64,000 bases of DNA from Salvelinus alpinus (GCF_045679555.1 NC_092090.1:25878038-25942037); one strand, 5' to 3'; shown: positions 10,816 through 22,650, numbered from the stretch's first letter. Notes: generated by a model not told the origin, from the sequence alone. Numbers and translations are program-made.

Positions 10816-11999
10816 ATTTTGAACCAGCGGTGTAGTGCTAGGGCAAAAGCCAAAAGCTGCACCCCTTGGGGTCCCCAGGACCGAGTTTGAGAAACGCTGC
10901 TCTAATAAGAGATGCTTGCGGCATTAAGTGACGATTTCTCATATCCCAGAGCCGAAGATAAGACGCTCATTTTGTCAAACCTATTTAAGTATTCTTGTTT
11001 ACTCTGAATCTTGTTTTTCATTTTTTCCCTTTATCATTAGAGATCAGGCTACCCAAAATCTGTTTTGGATTATGGAAGAGGCCTAGGCTACAACTAACCC
11101 CTCCCCAAATGAAAAAGTAATCGGGAGGGTGGGAGGAACAAGTGTATTATGAGATGTATTAAGGCGATTTAGATGTGCATATAGGCTACCTAAGGAACTT
11201 ATTGTTTTTACATACAACATTGTTTACAAGGACATATATTTCATTTGAATAAATATGTCTACTCAAAGATTAAAGATGTTGCACAAACATCCCTCTCATA
11301 TTCGCCTAATACTCACATCTGAAATCAAATAATATTTTGCGTGAGCTATTTGGGGAACTTGTTTTGCATTGGCCTATAGCTTCACACGCGTTGCTCCCCC
11401 TCAAAAAAAGATTTGTATGTATTTGTGAAAAACATGCACTTTGTGTTCTTTTATTATGTCAGAATCCGACCTGAAACCTCAACAGGCCTCATTTAGGCCA
11501 CAGAGGCCTCCTCTAGTCGTTCTGAGTTAGCAGCGTGTAAACAGTGTGTAAAACTGACTAATTGATCTATTAGCTGCAGAAGAGAAGACAGACGCTGGAT
11601 GAGTTGAGTCCACGCCATTATCTATGCTTTGCTTTCCCTCAGGTATACCGGTATAGTGGTAATCCCATTGCCCATGCATCATTACCTTCAATAACGTTTG
11701 GCTGCTTTTCTTTACAACCCCCGTTTTAATTAACTTTCCGCAAAATATTTAATACACAGCTATAGCCCACATCTTAAATGTATGGGGATCCATCGGTGAG
11801 ACGCGTGTCTATATGGTAAGTAATAGACGTATTATTAAACGAGACTAGGGAGATAATATTGTCTTAATGTCCTCGATCAAATAGCCTAATGGACGCATCT
11901 TGTTTTTGTTAACGACTTGAGGTCTGTATGAATCTATAACGGAGAAAAATCACACATAACAGACTAGTAGTCCTAGCAGAGAGCTGTCATCCATGACAT
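10816..11999. other. Intergenic DNA flanking irx6
   Basis: A short repeat remnant ('GGACCGAGTTTGAGAAACGC' near 10880) sits next to the transposon. After that the sequence is AT-rich and repeat-free. A segment near 11545-11600 ('GACTAATTGATCTATTAGCT') has homeobox-like cores and could be regulatory. No exon is seen. Confidence 0.4.
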
Positions 12000-12360
12000 C
12001 CAAAACATGACGCAATATTATCTTGGCAGCACAATGAATATGCAAAACCCATTTTTTTTCATTAAACATTAATACCGGGATCATTAAATTTGTGTCCATG
12101 TTATTCGCTCATCATGCCCAGGCTCAGATTTGTTTAATCAAAAGAGTATTCGGAATATGATTCCCCAAGATTATGTTTAGAGAGATTTGCCGAAACATAT
12201 CTCGCCTGGCTGTATGGACAGATTGCATTGAGTTGGTGATCTGGATGGATAATCTGAAATCACGGTCGGTTGACCTTTAATAAAATAAAATCACGTATCT
12301 GAACTGTCAGCAGATGTTCATCACGCACCTTCATTCTATCTGGCCTCGTGGGCAAAAAGT
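12000..12360. promoter_or_regulatory. Candidate conserved noncoding element
   Basis: Repeat-free block about 2.5 kb beyond the irx6 stop. It contains an octamer-like 'GAATATGCAAAA', 'ATTAAACATTAATA', 'TTTGTTTAATC', 'CCGAAACATATC' and 'GGATGGATAATCTG'. The density of AT-core sites embedded in mixed-composition DNA is enhancer-like. No open frame of note. Cross-species conservation is inferred only. Confidence 0.4.
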
Positions 12361-12984
12361 TCCTTTGATTTATTTTGAAGGGAAGGTTGTCTATATGAAG
12401 AGATGGAAATAGATTAATTGTCCTGAATAGTGTGGCAAAGTAGGCCCATTTGATGACAGGTATTAGATTTTCTAAAAGTGTTTTTAAGAGTTGATCAAAG
12501 TGTGTGTCTTCTGCTTATCTGTAAGTTACAGAGGAGGTTTTATGTTATTTAAAATGCTCAGTCATAGTCGATAAACAGAAAGAAACGTAACGACATTGTT
12601 ATTACGCAGGCCTCTATGTAGGTCTATTTTGTGTGTGTGGACAACGCAATAGGTCTAGGCCTACCTGTATGTTTATAATTTGATTACTAAATGCAAAGTC
12701 CATTGTAAAGACCATACCAGCTTAATTCATAAGAGACTGAGAGGAGACGATTGGAATAAAGATCTCAAAATATGATGTTATTATTGTCATCATAATTCCT
12801 CATCACGATATTTCCTAGGGAATTACGCCGAACCCTGTTACATTGAAGTCACATCATTGCATATATTACTGAGGGGTCCCCCATCCCCATCCATAGGCCG
12901 GGCCTACAACGTTGACCACAGCCCCTTTCAATAGACCTAATACGAGAACTAATACTCTTATTACAAGCTCTAATCCTCCAAATC
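12361..12984. other. Intergenic, no feature seen
   Basis: Repeat-free AT-rich DNA between two candidate regulatory blocks. Nothing specific recognised. Confidence 0.35.
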
Positions 12985-13135
12985 CGACCTGCAATAACGT
13001 TTATCTTTTGGTGGCTTCATTTGCATGCCTCTAAGCTGTGGGTCAATCGCAGCAGGTCACACCGTTATTTTGGTTTATGAGGTAGCATTTTCTTTTGGTC
13101 CTCTGATAATAAAGTCTGCACAATATCCATCTCAG
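12985..13135. promoter_or_regulatory. Candidate conserved noncoding element
   Basis: Contains 'CTTCATTTGCATGCC' (octamer-like), 'AGCTGTGGGTCAATCGCAGC', 'AGGTCACACCGTTATTTTGG' (nuclear-receptor half-site-like) and 'TGATAATAAAG'. It is repeat-free and lies in the 3' flank of irx6. Role inferred from composition and position. Confidence 0.35.
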
Positions 13136-13565
13136 ACTAGGCCCACATTTCTGCATTGCATTTGAGTGTTTTCAACAACATTTTGTTTAAAAGTTTTTCG
13201 AGTTTTCTACTGTGGAGTGAGCAATATGCTATGCGATACTACATGTCATGCCCATAATCATGTCATAATCAAATATAAACTATGAACTTTCTTATCATTT
13301 TCTGAAAATAACTTACTTCAAAGTTCAAGTTGAAAGGAATACGAAACCAGTGCTTTCGTGTTAGTAGTTTTACGCATGATGACCAATTGCTTAGTTTTAC
13401 TCACAGGCCTAATACTTGTGCTAATACTCATGTGTTATATCAATCAGTTATGAATGAAACGGGCCAGGCAAAAACAGTAGAACCAAAGTCTAACCCACAC
13501 AAACCATGTGAATGTTCCCTTATGGGTTTGATACTACAAATGACCTTTTAATTAACACAAGTAAG

Positions 13566-13722
13566 TTATTGCGGCGGCTGCCTACACAGCGGACAAAGCG
13601 GCATTCATCCCGTATTCCTGCCTCGTTGCTTGTCTGAACAGTAACAAAGTGTTTGATGCCAGAACTGATTAGATAATTACAATGGAGAGATGCTGTCCCC
13701 TTTCTTCCTGGCCTTGTAACGT
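13566..13722. promoter_or_regulatory. Candidate conserved noncoding element next to the irx6 3' end
   Basis: A compact block with 'GCGGACAAAGCGGCATTC', 'CAGTAACAAAGTG' and 'GATTAGATAATTACAATGG'. The last combines homeobox cores with a Sox-like ACAATGG. It starts about 90 bp beyond the putative irx6 polyadenylation signal. A 68-codon minus frame overlaps it but shows no domain. It could be an enhancer or a downstream part of the 3' UTR. Confidence 0.4.
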
Positions 13723-13814
13723 TCATTCACGTTCTCTACTGAATTATGACCTTCCAACAATGTTCCACTATTATTCTCCACGTTAAGAAGATCAACTTTG
13801 ATCTAGTGCAACAG

Positions 13815-14518
13815 TCTCAAAGGTTTTAATTGGCCGATTAAACCAATGTTAAGGTTCTGGAAATAATATTTACACAAAAACGAGGAGTTCTTTAAAAAAT
13901 TCATTCTTATAAAATATTTCATGAATGGCAAACACAGAATAAGCTCACAATTATCTTTGAGATGAACACACCACAATCAACAATTTCTCCAGGTCGACAC
14001 ACACACAATAGACAATTCCGACCCCAACTCAATAAATCCCACTCTTTTAGCGAACAGAAAGACCAACAACAAGCTAAGTAGTTCTCCCTTAAATCAGGTA
14101 AAAATAGCACACAACCACAGTAGAAACAATACATACATGTAACAAAATATTTAAATGACACATACGAAATAAATACATGAACAGATGAGGAATCAAATAA
14201 TAAATACACAAATAAATAACATTGCTACACTACGATTGCCCATTGCATACATCATGAATTGACCGTCAGTTCCCATACCGTTGCATTTGAAAGTCTTGCA
14301 TAAAGTCATCGTCAACACCATAAAAACAACGTTGTGCAAAATCATGGCAGCTTCCACAGTTTGGACAGGGCTCATCGAGCTTTGACTGCGGAGCGCCGCG
14401 GCTCCCAGGTGTAAGGTAGGTAGGATGTCCGATGCTCGTCATCCCAAGTCTTTATAGTGCATAGCCTAATACCGGCTAAATAAAAGTCCCACTGTGTAAT
14501 GACTGCGTGTCCATCAAC
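13815..14518 (-). other. irx6: Probable irx6 terminal exon: alternative C-terminus and AU-rich 3' UTR
   Basis: The minus strand has a strong splice acceptor: a tract of more than 20 pyrimidines ('TCTCTCTCTTCCCCTTAG') with the AG at 14519-14520, preceded by a branch-like 'TTAAC'. If exon 6 is spliced from the donor at 14950|14949, the frame continues with 13 new residues (LMDTQSLHSGTFI) to a TAG at 14476-14478. Beyond it the RNA is AU-rich with several overlapping ATTTA pentamers ('GTTATTTATTTGTG', 'GTATTTATTATTT', 'GTATTTATTTCG'), as in unstable regulator mRNAs. Open frames here (minus 13919-14209 and 14193-14375) have no recognisable domain. The exon is inferred from splice signals; no transcript evidence is available. 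Confidence 0.5.
13825..13830 (-). terminator. Putative irx6 polyadenylation signal (ATTAAA)
   Basis: The minus strand reads 'CCAATTAAAACC' here. ATTAAA is the commonest variant of the vertebrate AATAAA signal. It lies about 650 nt beyond the alternative stop codon of irx6, at the end of an AU-rich stretch, and no canonical AATAAA occurs on the minus strand between the stop and this point. Confidence 0.35.
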
Positions 14519-14818
14519 CTAAGGGGAAGAGAGAGAAAAAAGAAAAGCTCGTTAATTATTGATATCTATTACAATATCAACCCTCGTAAAAGAACATACC
14601 TTCTAATATAAAATCATTAGTCAAATGTAGAAGTATTTGCTTAACTATAGACTGACATATGTCTTCAGGTAATCCAATAACATATTCACTTTATAGACAA
14701 GATCACATATGTAATACCTGTGTTAGTAGAGAAAAGTTTCAGTACAACTGGTGTAATCCAAATGATTGGATTAGCAGATGATGGTTAGATGCTTTGTTGA
14801 ATAATATACAAGTTGAAT

Positions 14819-14933
<115 letters not shown>

Positions 14934-14945
14934 GGCTCACCTTCC

Positions 14946-17900
14946 TCACCTCTTCATCACAGGTCTGAAGGCAGTGACCTTGTCATCCTGCAGGGTCACA
15001 CATGTGTCACTGAGTTCCGAGGGCTCTGTCTCTGCCTTCCCACTGGAGAATCCTAGACAACAACAGAAACCACACTGTAAAAAACTTGCTGCAGCCAGGT
15101 AATATTGCATTGTATAGCCATTTATTTGTCAATATTATTTTTGATAGTAGTGAAAGAGATGTGCATTTCTGAAACACATTTCAATATTGTATATCTTTAC
15201 ACTGGTAATTTCACAATTACAGTCGTTCAAAATTGAACACAAGTTTCACAACACGTACATACCTTCGATAGTGGAGTACTGGCATGAGTCTGAAAGCGCA
15301 GGATAGGAGGAACAGTGCAGTTGGAGGGCCTTGTGGTTGTAGCTGCCTGCACTATAGACCTTAGATTGCAACAAGGGGCCCTCCTGGAAAGGGTTCTCAG
15401 CATTGGATATGTTAGTAGGATCCTGGAGGCCCCTGAGGGGCCCACACTGTCCGGTACCAGTCACTGGTAGCCTGGTCCCCTGTAGCTGGCAGTCTCCCAG
15501 CATGCTCCCTGTCCGGAGCTCTGGGGCCCCGTGGTGAGCAGAGCCCAGGATGACCCCCGTGGCCGCTGTACGCGCCAGAGACCAGATCCTCGGCTTGTCC
15601 CGGTCCGACACCTCGAAGTGTGACAGGGACACAGTGTGAGTGCCCGTGGGGATGGTGGTGGTGGTGGACGGGGGCTTGGACGTCACCAGTGGATCAAGGA
15701 AGTCCGACGGCATGGCGGGTAGAGAGGGCAGGGCGGGTAGGCTCCTGATACCACATGGGAATGAGTGGTGGAAGCTGTTGGGCAAGGATAGAGAGAGCTC
15801 TGAGCTGCAGTCTCTCTTTGGAGGGCCTCCAGGGCCAACACCACCACCGGACATGGCCCTGTGGAGGTCCTGTTGTTCCTCGGGGCCCCTGGGGGCCATC
15901 TTCTCACAGTCACTGTCCAGCTTGTCACAGTCCTCGTCCTCCATGTCCTCCAGGTCACTCAGATTAAGGTCTTTCTCATCTTTACACTCACTGGAATCTG
16001 AATGATGAAATATACAGGAATATTACTGGTGATATTAGGAGTAGAAGCAGTATCATTTTCACTGGAATCTGAATTGTCAAATACACACAACATGACATGT
16101 GAAATAGTAGTGATATTCAGGAGCAGAAGCTGTCATTTTAATCAATTCACATTTTTTTTGTTATTGTAGGTGATGTGGATTAGTTTAAGAGGAAGCAAGC
16201 TACTGTAAATCGTTGTGCAAAACTCTAAGATGTTTTTTTATATGCTTTGCTAGACGGAAGAGGGAAGAGAGGATGTGTACCTTTGGTGACACAGTCTTGG
16301 TCACTTTTATCCAGGTCGTCCTTCCTGTTGTCCCCAGCCTTATTCTTTGGTGACCAGGTCATCTTGTTCTCCTTCTTTAGCCTCCTCCTGGCGTTGGCGA
16401 ACCAGGTGGAAACTTGGGTGAGGGTCATTTTGGTGATGATGGCCAGCATGATCTTCTCCCCCTTGGTGGGGTAGGGATTTTTCCTGTGCTCGTACAGCCA
16501 TGTCTTCAGGGTACTGGTGGTCTCACGTGTGGCATTCTTCCTCCTGGCTGACCCATTAAAGTCCATAGTCCCATACCTGGTAGTAATAGCAGACAACACA
16601 TTAGCCGTTAGCAACGTTAGCATATAAACTCATAAACTATTCACCCAGACCCATGGCACTCCTGGAGTGTTGTCTGAAAAATAGACTATACAGCTCTGCT
16701 CTATCTAGCAGTATAGAGCTGCATAAATTGTGACTTTTGCTCTGGAGGTGTGAGATTCATTGAATGTAAGTTATTACTCATGCATAACAGGGTGCTATAT
16801 GGCTTTATTACACTAACAAGGAATAGCTGACTTAAATGTAAATGTAAATGTAGCTGAGCTGATGCACTACAGATAAGGAATGTGTGGGGTTCCATACCTG
16901 TCATATTGGTACTGGCCCAGTGAGTGGTCATAAGGATAGTAGGTGGCAGGTTGACTTATGCCAGAATGCAGAGTGCCTGTGCCATCCTTCATTTCATACT
17001 GTGGATTCTGAAATAAGAAAACAACTTTATGAAGCACTTAGGTAACTTTATTTGTTTCTAAATAAGTTTATGTAAATTGTGTGCTACTTTACTCCCTTCC
17101 AAATTGAAACATAATAGGCTACTGGTAGCCTAAATATGAGTATTTTTAAAACTGCAAAGTCTATTCGACCCATCTATCAGGCAGACATGCTACTCAAAGT
17201 AATTTCAATAACGAAATACTTGGAGAGTAATTTTGATCAGCATCCATCTTGATCGATCACATCCCAGCCACCCCCATTCACTATTAGATTAAACGGGATG
17301 TACCAGAGATGAGTAGATAGCAGCGGAGGGCTCGGCGCTGTAGGGGAAGTAGCTGGCATAGTTCTGGCTGGCGGCGGCCGCGGCAGCGTAGGGCGAGCTA
17401 TACATCCCTAGTGCCGCGTTGAGCTCCGTCCGTGTGCTGGACAGGAGCCGGTTCTCGTAGGAAGGGCAGCAGAAGGTAGCAGGAGTCTGGGTACCGCTCG
17501 TCCCGTCAGAGACCGACCTGGAAATCGAATCGCAGCAAGTCGTACTGGGGTTTGCCGACACGAAAAACTGCATGAAGAGAATTGTGGAGGATAGACATGT
17601 CATTCGTGTTTGACGTATGAGCTCTGTTGTCTTCATATCTAGAATATATTTTAACATGGTTTTGAGATAAAGGACAATTCAGGTAAGATGGAGACTAGAT
17701 ATAAACGCGTGCAGTGTGTCTGCCTAATTTGATTAACAGTTTTAGAATCGCATTTTACATAATATCCAGGTGAAATCATAAGGTACCATTTTGGAAATAA
17801 TGTGTTTCAGTTCATTTAGCTTTTTTATTTTATAGAAAAGGAATTCCCAAAGTATTCATACGCTGCCTGACTAAGCTATTGTAGGCTACTGAAATTTGAT

Positions 17901-18479
17901 GAAAACAAAGGATCTAAAACTTTTAATACTCTTAGAGGAAAATAACTTATTTCTAGTTGAATCAAAGTTCTGAGAACTTTTATTGCATACATTTGTCCAG
18001 TTGTCCCCAAACAAATATATTTAAACGATAAATCCGTACGGCTACTTCACGTTTTCTAAATACTAGTTATTGTCAACCAAATTCAGAGATCTCTGACTGA
18101 AAGATAAAGTTGGGAAGGTTCACTGTTAACTTCAAAGCGCAATTAGGCTACACAGCGGAGCTATAGCTTAGTAATAAACACAGGTCTTTTGTCAGATCAA
18201 AACAACACGTGAGTACATTCATAATTCAATTAAATTGGACCTGTGTTTATGTCTGTCGATATTTTGATTAAACAAAAGCGTCACCTGAAAATAGCTGTCC
18301 ATATTTTGAAAGCAACCATTCAGTGCTGCATCTAGATTATAGAGTGAGATGTTCAAATTAAAATAATGCTAGTTTGTTTACATATTTGTCACATTGAAAT
18401 TGAGAGAGAAAAAAGCATGTTGATATTGTCTTACCTGTGAAGTTGCATTGTAAGGATATCCAAACTGAGAGAAAGACAT
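14946..18479 (-). CDS. irx6: Iroquois homeobox protein Irx6 (six joined coding exons)
   Basis: A TALE-class homeodomain transcription factor acting in the nucleus, from the irx3-irx5-irx6 cluster group. Coding exons on the minus strand are 18479-18435, 17567-17304, 17007-16898, 16576-16281, 15997-15263 and 15052-14946. All junctions are GT-AG, the phases agree, and the total is 1557 nt or 518 residues. The start [10 protein letters not shown] is the family start. Residues about 150-212 form the homeodomain, with the three-residue TALE loop ([12 protein letters not shown] at 174-176) and recognition helix WFANARRR at 198-205. An acidic stretch (245-268) and the Iro box ([12 protein letters not shown], about 372-383) follow. 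[16 protein letters not shown] and the PRIWSLA context point to Irx6 rather than Irx3 or Irx5. No frameshift or stop interrupts it. A donor overlapping the last codon allows an alternative end (13815-14518). Salmonids often keep two copies from genome duplication; which copy this is cannot be told. Confidence 0.93.
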
Positions 18480-18650
18480 AGCTGCTTCTTTTGTTAACAT
18501 CAGGAATATTCTTCACCCTTGATCGATTGTAACCAATTCTACTTCAAATCCACCTTCTTACACACATTTCCACGCACGGCCTCTCGCTCAATAATAGATG
18601 ATTGCACTTAGGAGGGAGAGTTGAGGCTGGTACCAACAGCTGCAGATAGT

Positions 18651-18658
18651 TTTATATA
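18651..18658 (-). promoter_or_regulatory. irx6 TATA box
   Basis: The minus strand reads 'CATATATAAAACTATC', giving TATATAAA 172 bp upstream of the start codon. Transcription would begin near 18622-18628, leaving a 5' UTR of about 145 nt with no intervening intron needed. A 'CAGCTG' E-box lies just downstream of the TATA (18638-18643). Confidence 0.55.
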
Positions 18659-19539
18659 TGAATAATCCCCCGAAGGAAATTATAAGAAAATGAAATTAAG
18701 CGTCATTAAGTACAAACATTGTTGTTGTATTAGCTGAAGAAGGCTTAAAGGATAACGTAAGACTTGCAAGATATGGACTCTGCTTGTGCTATTATTTGTG
18801 CCTCTATAGTTCTTTAGCATTCACCCATGCAAGGGTATCAGTGTGACGTCATTGTAATCCCGGAACGACAGGACAGCAAGGATAGAATAATGTCTTTGCC
18901 AATCACATCTAACATCGCGTTTTCTTAAGGTGTTCTGTGCACTCCCCGTGTCCCCTCGGCTTTGTGCAGTAGTCTTCTTCACTTGCTTCACTGATAAGAG
19001 TATAAAGGAAAGGGGTTGTTTTGGTACAGTTATGGAACTGTCAGATAGATCAACGCTCTTGATGCGTATCATGTCCAATTATAAAATAATACCAACTGAA
19101 ATGACCACCAAGCATATTTTGTTATTATTATGCGTAGAATAATACATATTTATTTGGACAATATTTGAACTGAAAGCCTTCAGTTGTGTTTTCTTTCATT
19201 TGGGATATCTGATTCTTTGCTATTTCTTATCAGCATCTTCATCATAAAATAATCATTTTAGTTAGTTAGTCTCATGTGCTCACTTAAACAATAATACATA
19301 TTTATCCAAACAAAAAAAATCTTCATTTGAAGACACTATACCTCACTCACTTATTCTGTCTTTTTTACATTGGGATTTTGGGATTATGAATATCTAAAAG
19401 TGAAAACAAGTGAACACCAATCGTGGATTTAACGCGTTTTTACGACCTCTGTGCGCCTCTATCTGTCCGGTCAGAGGTGTAAGACCGACTTAATGACGAT
19501 GATGTTTCAATCTTTCTCTATTAGAGAGAGAGGAGGAGA
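18659..19539. other. irx6 upstream flank
   Basis: Mostly repeat-free, AT-rich DNA upstream of the promoter. It includes the cAMP-response-like palindrome listed separately and several AT-core sites. No exon or second gene on the opposite strand is seen. Confidence 0.4.
18844..18851. promoter_or_regulatory. Perfect CRE palindrome TGACGTCA
   Basis: TGACGTCA is the full consensus for CREB/ATF factors. It lies about 190 bp upstream of the predicted TATA box of irx6. The match is exact; function is inferred from position. Confidence 0.4.
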
Positions 19540-19559
19540 GGGGGGGGGGGGGGGGGGGG
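19540..19559. repeat. Poly-G tract of 20 bases
   Basis: Uninterrupted run of 20 G following 'GAGAGAGAGGAGGAGA'. It could form a G-quadruplex. Its length is prone to sequencing error. Confidence 0.9.
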
Positions 19560-19746
19560 TGAATCAGGAGGAGAGGATCGGTCCCAGTAGGAGCGGATGG
19601 AAAGGCTTTGGCAGGTCAATAGACGAGTGATTGATGCGTGCCTGGAGACCTACGTGACCATTACGCGTAATGCGTAATTGCATCAATTAACAAATGGATA
19701 CATGCCCTTGTTTAACCAGCAAGTTACACAGTTTCTGAGTCTGAAA

Positions 19747-19838
19747 TGGCACCATATGCCCTATATAGTGCACTACTTTTGAACAGGGCCAATAGGACTC
19801 TGGTCAAAAGTAGTGCACTATATAGGGAACAGGGTGGG
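19747..19838. mobile_element. Palindromic MITE-like element (copy 3, best preserved)
   Basis: Left arm 'CCCTATATAGTGCACTACTT' and right arm 'AAGTAGTGCACTATATAGGG' are perfect inverted repeats around a core ending 'GGACTCTGGTC'. Same family as the copies at 3804, 4640, 29691 and 58734. It lies about 1.1 kb upstream of the irx6 promoter. Confidence 0.85.
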
Positions 19839-20270
<432 letters not shown>

Positions 20271-20324
20271 CGAATAGCTAAATATATAATTATTTAGTGA
20301 TTTAAGTTCAAACTATTTCCTATT

Positions 20325-20560
20325 GACAATAACAAGAGTGATGACTCCCGCTGTCACCAACCAAATGCGATCGGCTTCATTCCCTTCTATCTTGGATATG
20401 ATCGTTGTTGTCATGTTTGATATGAGAGTGATATTTCAATGCCTCTCCACTCAAATGTAATTGCGTGTTTAGTCCCTGGAGATGCGTCTGCGATTACGGG
20501 CTTTCTCTTCGAGTGGCGCCAGAGAGCCGCGAGTAAAGATGGATTTTGATCCCTTCAGAG
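20325..20560. promoter_or_regulatory. Candidate conserved noncoding element upstream of irx6
   Basis: A repeat-free block of balanced composition with 'GACTCCCGCTGTCACC', 'AAATGCGATCGGCTTC', 'TCAAATGTAATTGCGTG' and 'CTGCGATTACGGGC'. It differs sharply from the AT-rich DNA and microsatellites around it. An 84-codon minus frame (20469-20723) overlaps it but has no recognisable domain. It is about 1.8 kb upstream of the irx6 start. Confidence 0.3.
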
Positions 20561-22650
20561 ATTCTCCAAGGAGATAAAGTAGGTTGGCGGTGGACACAGT
20601 GGTCGAATTGCCCTTGGATACCTTATACAGATGGTACACAGGTAGTGGGATGGTCAATTGTATCTGGCTGCACGTTGACACATTGTATGAGTATTGAGTG
20701 ATGACTGGAGAAGCAGTGGTCATGACAACATTATGTAGATGAGATGGATAAAGCTGCTCTCCTTGATAAGAGAAGGACCAATAGTCCTTTAAAATAGAAC
20801 TGTAACTGTAGACCTACTTTCTCCAATGGCTTTACTAGGCCTACTGTTGTTAATTTTAATACACAATTACTAATAGAATTTGAATAAAAATCACATTTGT
20901 GTTTCATACTCAATTTAGTGTGTTATAGCTGAATTATTATCTTTAAGAAGTCAAATCTTGTGGAGATGGGAGGTTATTATTCCTCTTCAGTTACAGAGGA
21001 ATATGTGTACACAAGGGGGGCAGAACATGTAGATTGCTTTGCTGTGGTCTGTGCTTTTCACAAGGGCATGCATGATGGCCCAAGTGCATATGGACAGCCT
21101 CATACATAATGTATTAGGAACAGTCACTGTGGATCTCACTGCATCAGGCCCAAATCAACAATAATTGTAATGGCAAACCTAACTGGCCAGTTTGCAACTG
21201 CTCTTTAAAATGCCCCATCTTCATGTTCATTTAGACATGTTTTGAACTTAGTATCTACCTATTTCCTTTACAAATTCCATTAGGAATTCTGTATCTTTAT
21301 CAGGAGATTGTAAACAACTTGAATCCCACATCTGACTGTTTTGTTCACATTGCTTGTCAGGTGAATGTGTGTTACGTTCCACTCTCTCACACTCTTTGCC
21401 TATTTTACCTGTGATGACATGTTCGATTTTACAGGACATGAGCATTAGCTCAGGTGCTGACACAGCAACATTACTTTGCTGTAGAGACATCAGTCTACCA
21501 TGTCCTGTCCGATTTCAGCCTCCAGTCTGGAGAAGCACCTTGAAATGTAATCAGAGTTCAAATGAGCTGTTAACACAAACCCATCCACTCCATTTCCTCT
21601 CTGTAGGAATGTTTAGGTCCCTGATTGAATCTCTTAGGGATGTACAGTAGAATGGTCCCTGCATTAACACCTTCAGAATATTTAGTGTACAGACTACATT
21701 CATCTCCCTCATCCATGGTAGATGTCTACAGTAGCCCTTAAGGGACAAAGTAGATATCCAAGGATGTACTGTAGGCTATGCAGAAGATGCTCTGGTTATT
21801 TCAGCCTGGTTCCTGTGGTAAGCACGAAGCAGACTGTTTGAGTTCCAGTTCCTCTTCCCATCAGGATCAGACAGAACACTAAGATAAAGGTTAAGTCAAC
21901 ACAGGGGGCTATATGCCTCCAAGCCTCCAACACGTCTCTTCCCACTTAATACATTTCTTATGCTGATTTAATGAAGCTCACAAAGCTTTGCTGGGTTTTC
22001 ATAAGATATTTCAGTTTTTTTATGAAATGGTAATAAGGCCAGACAGATGGAGAGAGGGAGAACCTGGGGAAGGGATGAGAGCACAAACGTAGAGGTGAGA
22101 AATCTCATTAAGGTGGATTGATATATCCCCATGAATCCACACCCCACTCACTAGTGATCCTATCCTGAATTATTACACACACACCTCATCCGGGGTGTGT
22201 TATTACTGCTGCTAAATTATCCAAAATGGAAAGAAAAGTCCTAAATATTCTAATGAGAAGTGGTCAGATGATCAGGGATGTGGCCATACACACTAGTGCC
22301 CAGTTAAATGTAAAACAAACATCTAGAGGGCCGAGTGAACAAATTGACCTGCACACAGTGGGAATCATTCAATCTTTATTAACCCAATATAGATATAGCA
22401 ATATAGAAGATATACCTAGGTAAAGAAGAGACACACATGGTTGTTGTCTGTGTGATTATAGGAATAGGCCCAGTTAGGGCTGCCCAGATGCTACAGACAC
22501 TCCCTCTGTCACTCTACAAAACACCATATAACCTCTGCAAAAACATTATTTTGGATGGGGATCCATGTCTTTACAGTCACTAGTATAGCAGTACTATAAA
22601 CTGCACATCCCAATGACCCAAGTCACTACTCTGATGCTCCTGGGACTGTG
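20561..22650. other. Intergenic, no gene seen
   Basis: About 2 kb of mixed DNA without a recognised gene or repeat. Short frames of 60-98 codons on both strands have no domain and no splice-linked partners. The stretch 22080-22330 (for example 'ATCTCATTAAGGTGGATTG') is repeat-free and could be regulatory, but the support is weak. Confidence 0.35.

Noticed and set aside
15246..15262. End of irx6 by read-through (IEGMYVL and stop) in exon 5
   Set aside because: A clear donor (GAAG|GTATGT) lies just before it, and a later exon continues the frame in a family-like way (GFSSGKAE...FRPVMKR).
20469..20723. An 84-codon minus-strand gene upstream of irx6
   Set aside because: No recognised domain or splice signals. 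The block is better explained as possible regulatory DNA.
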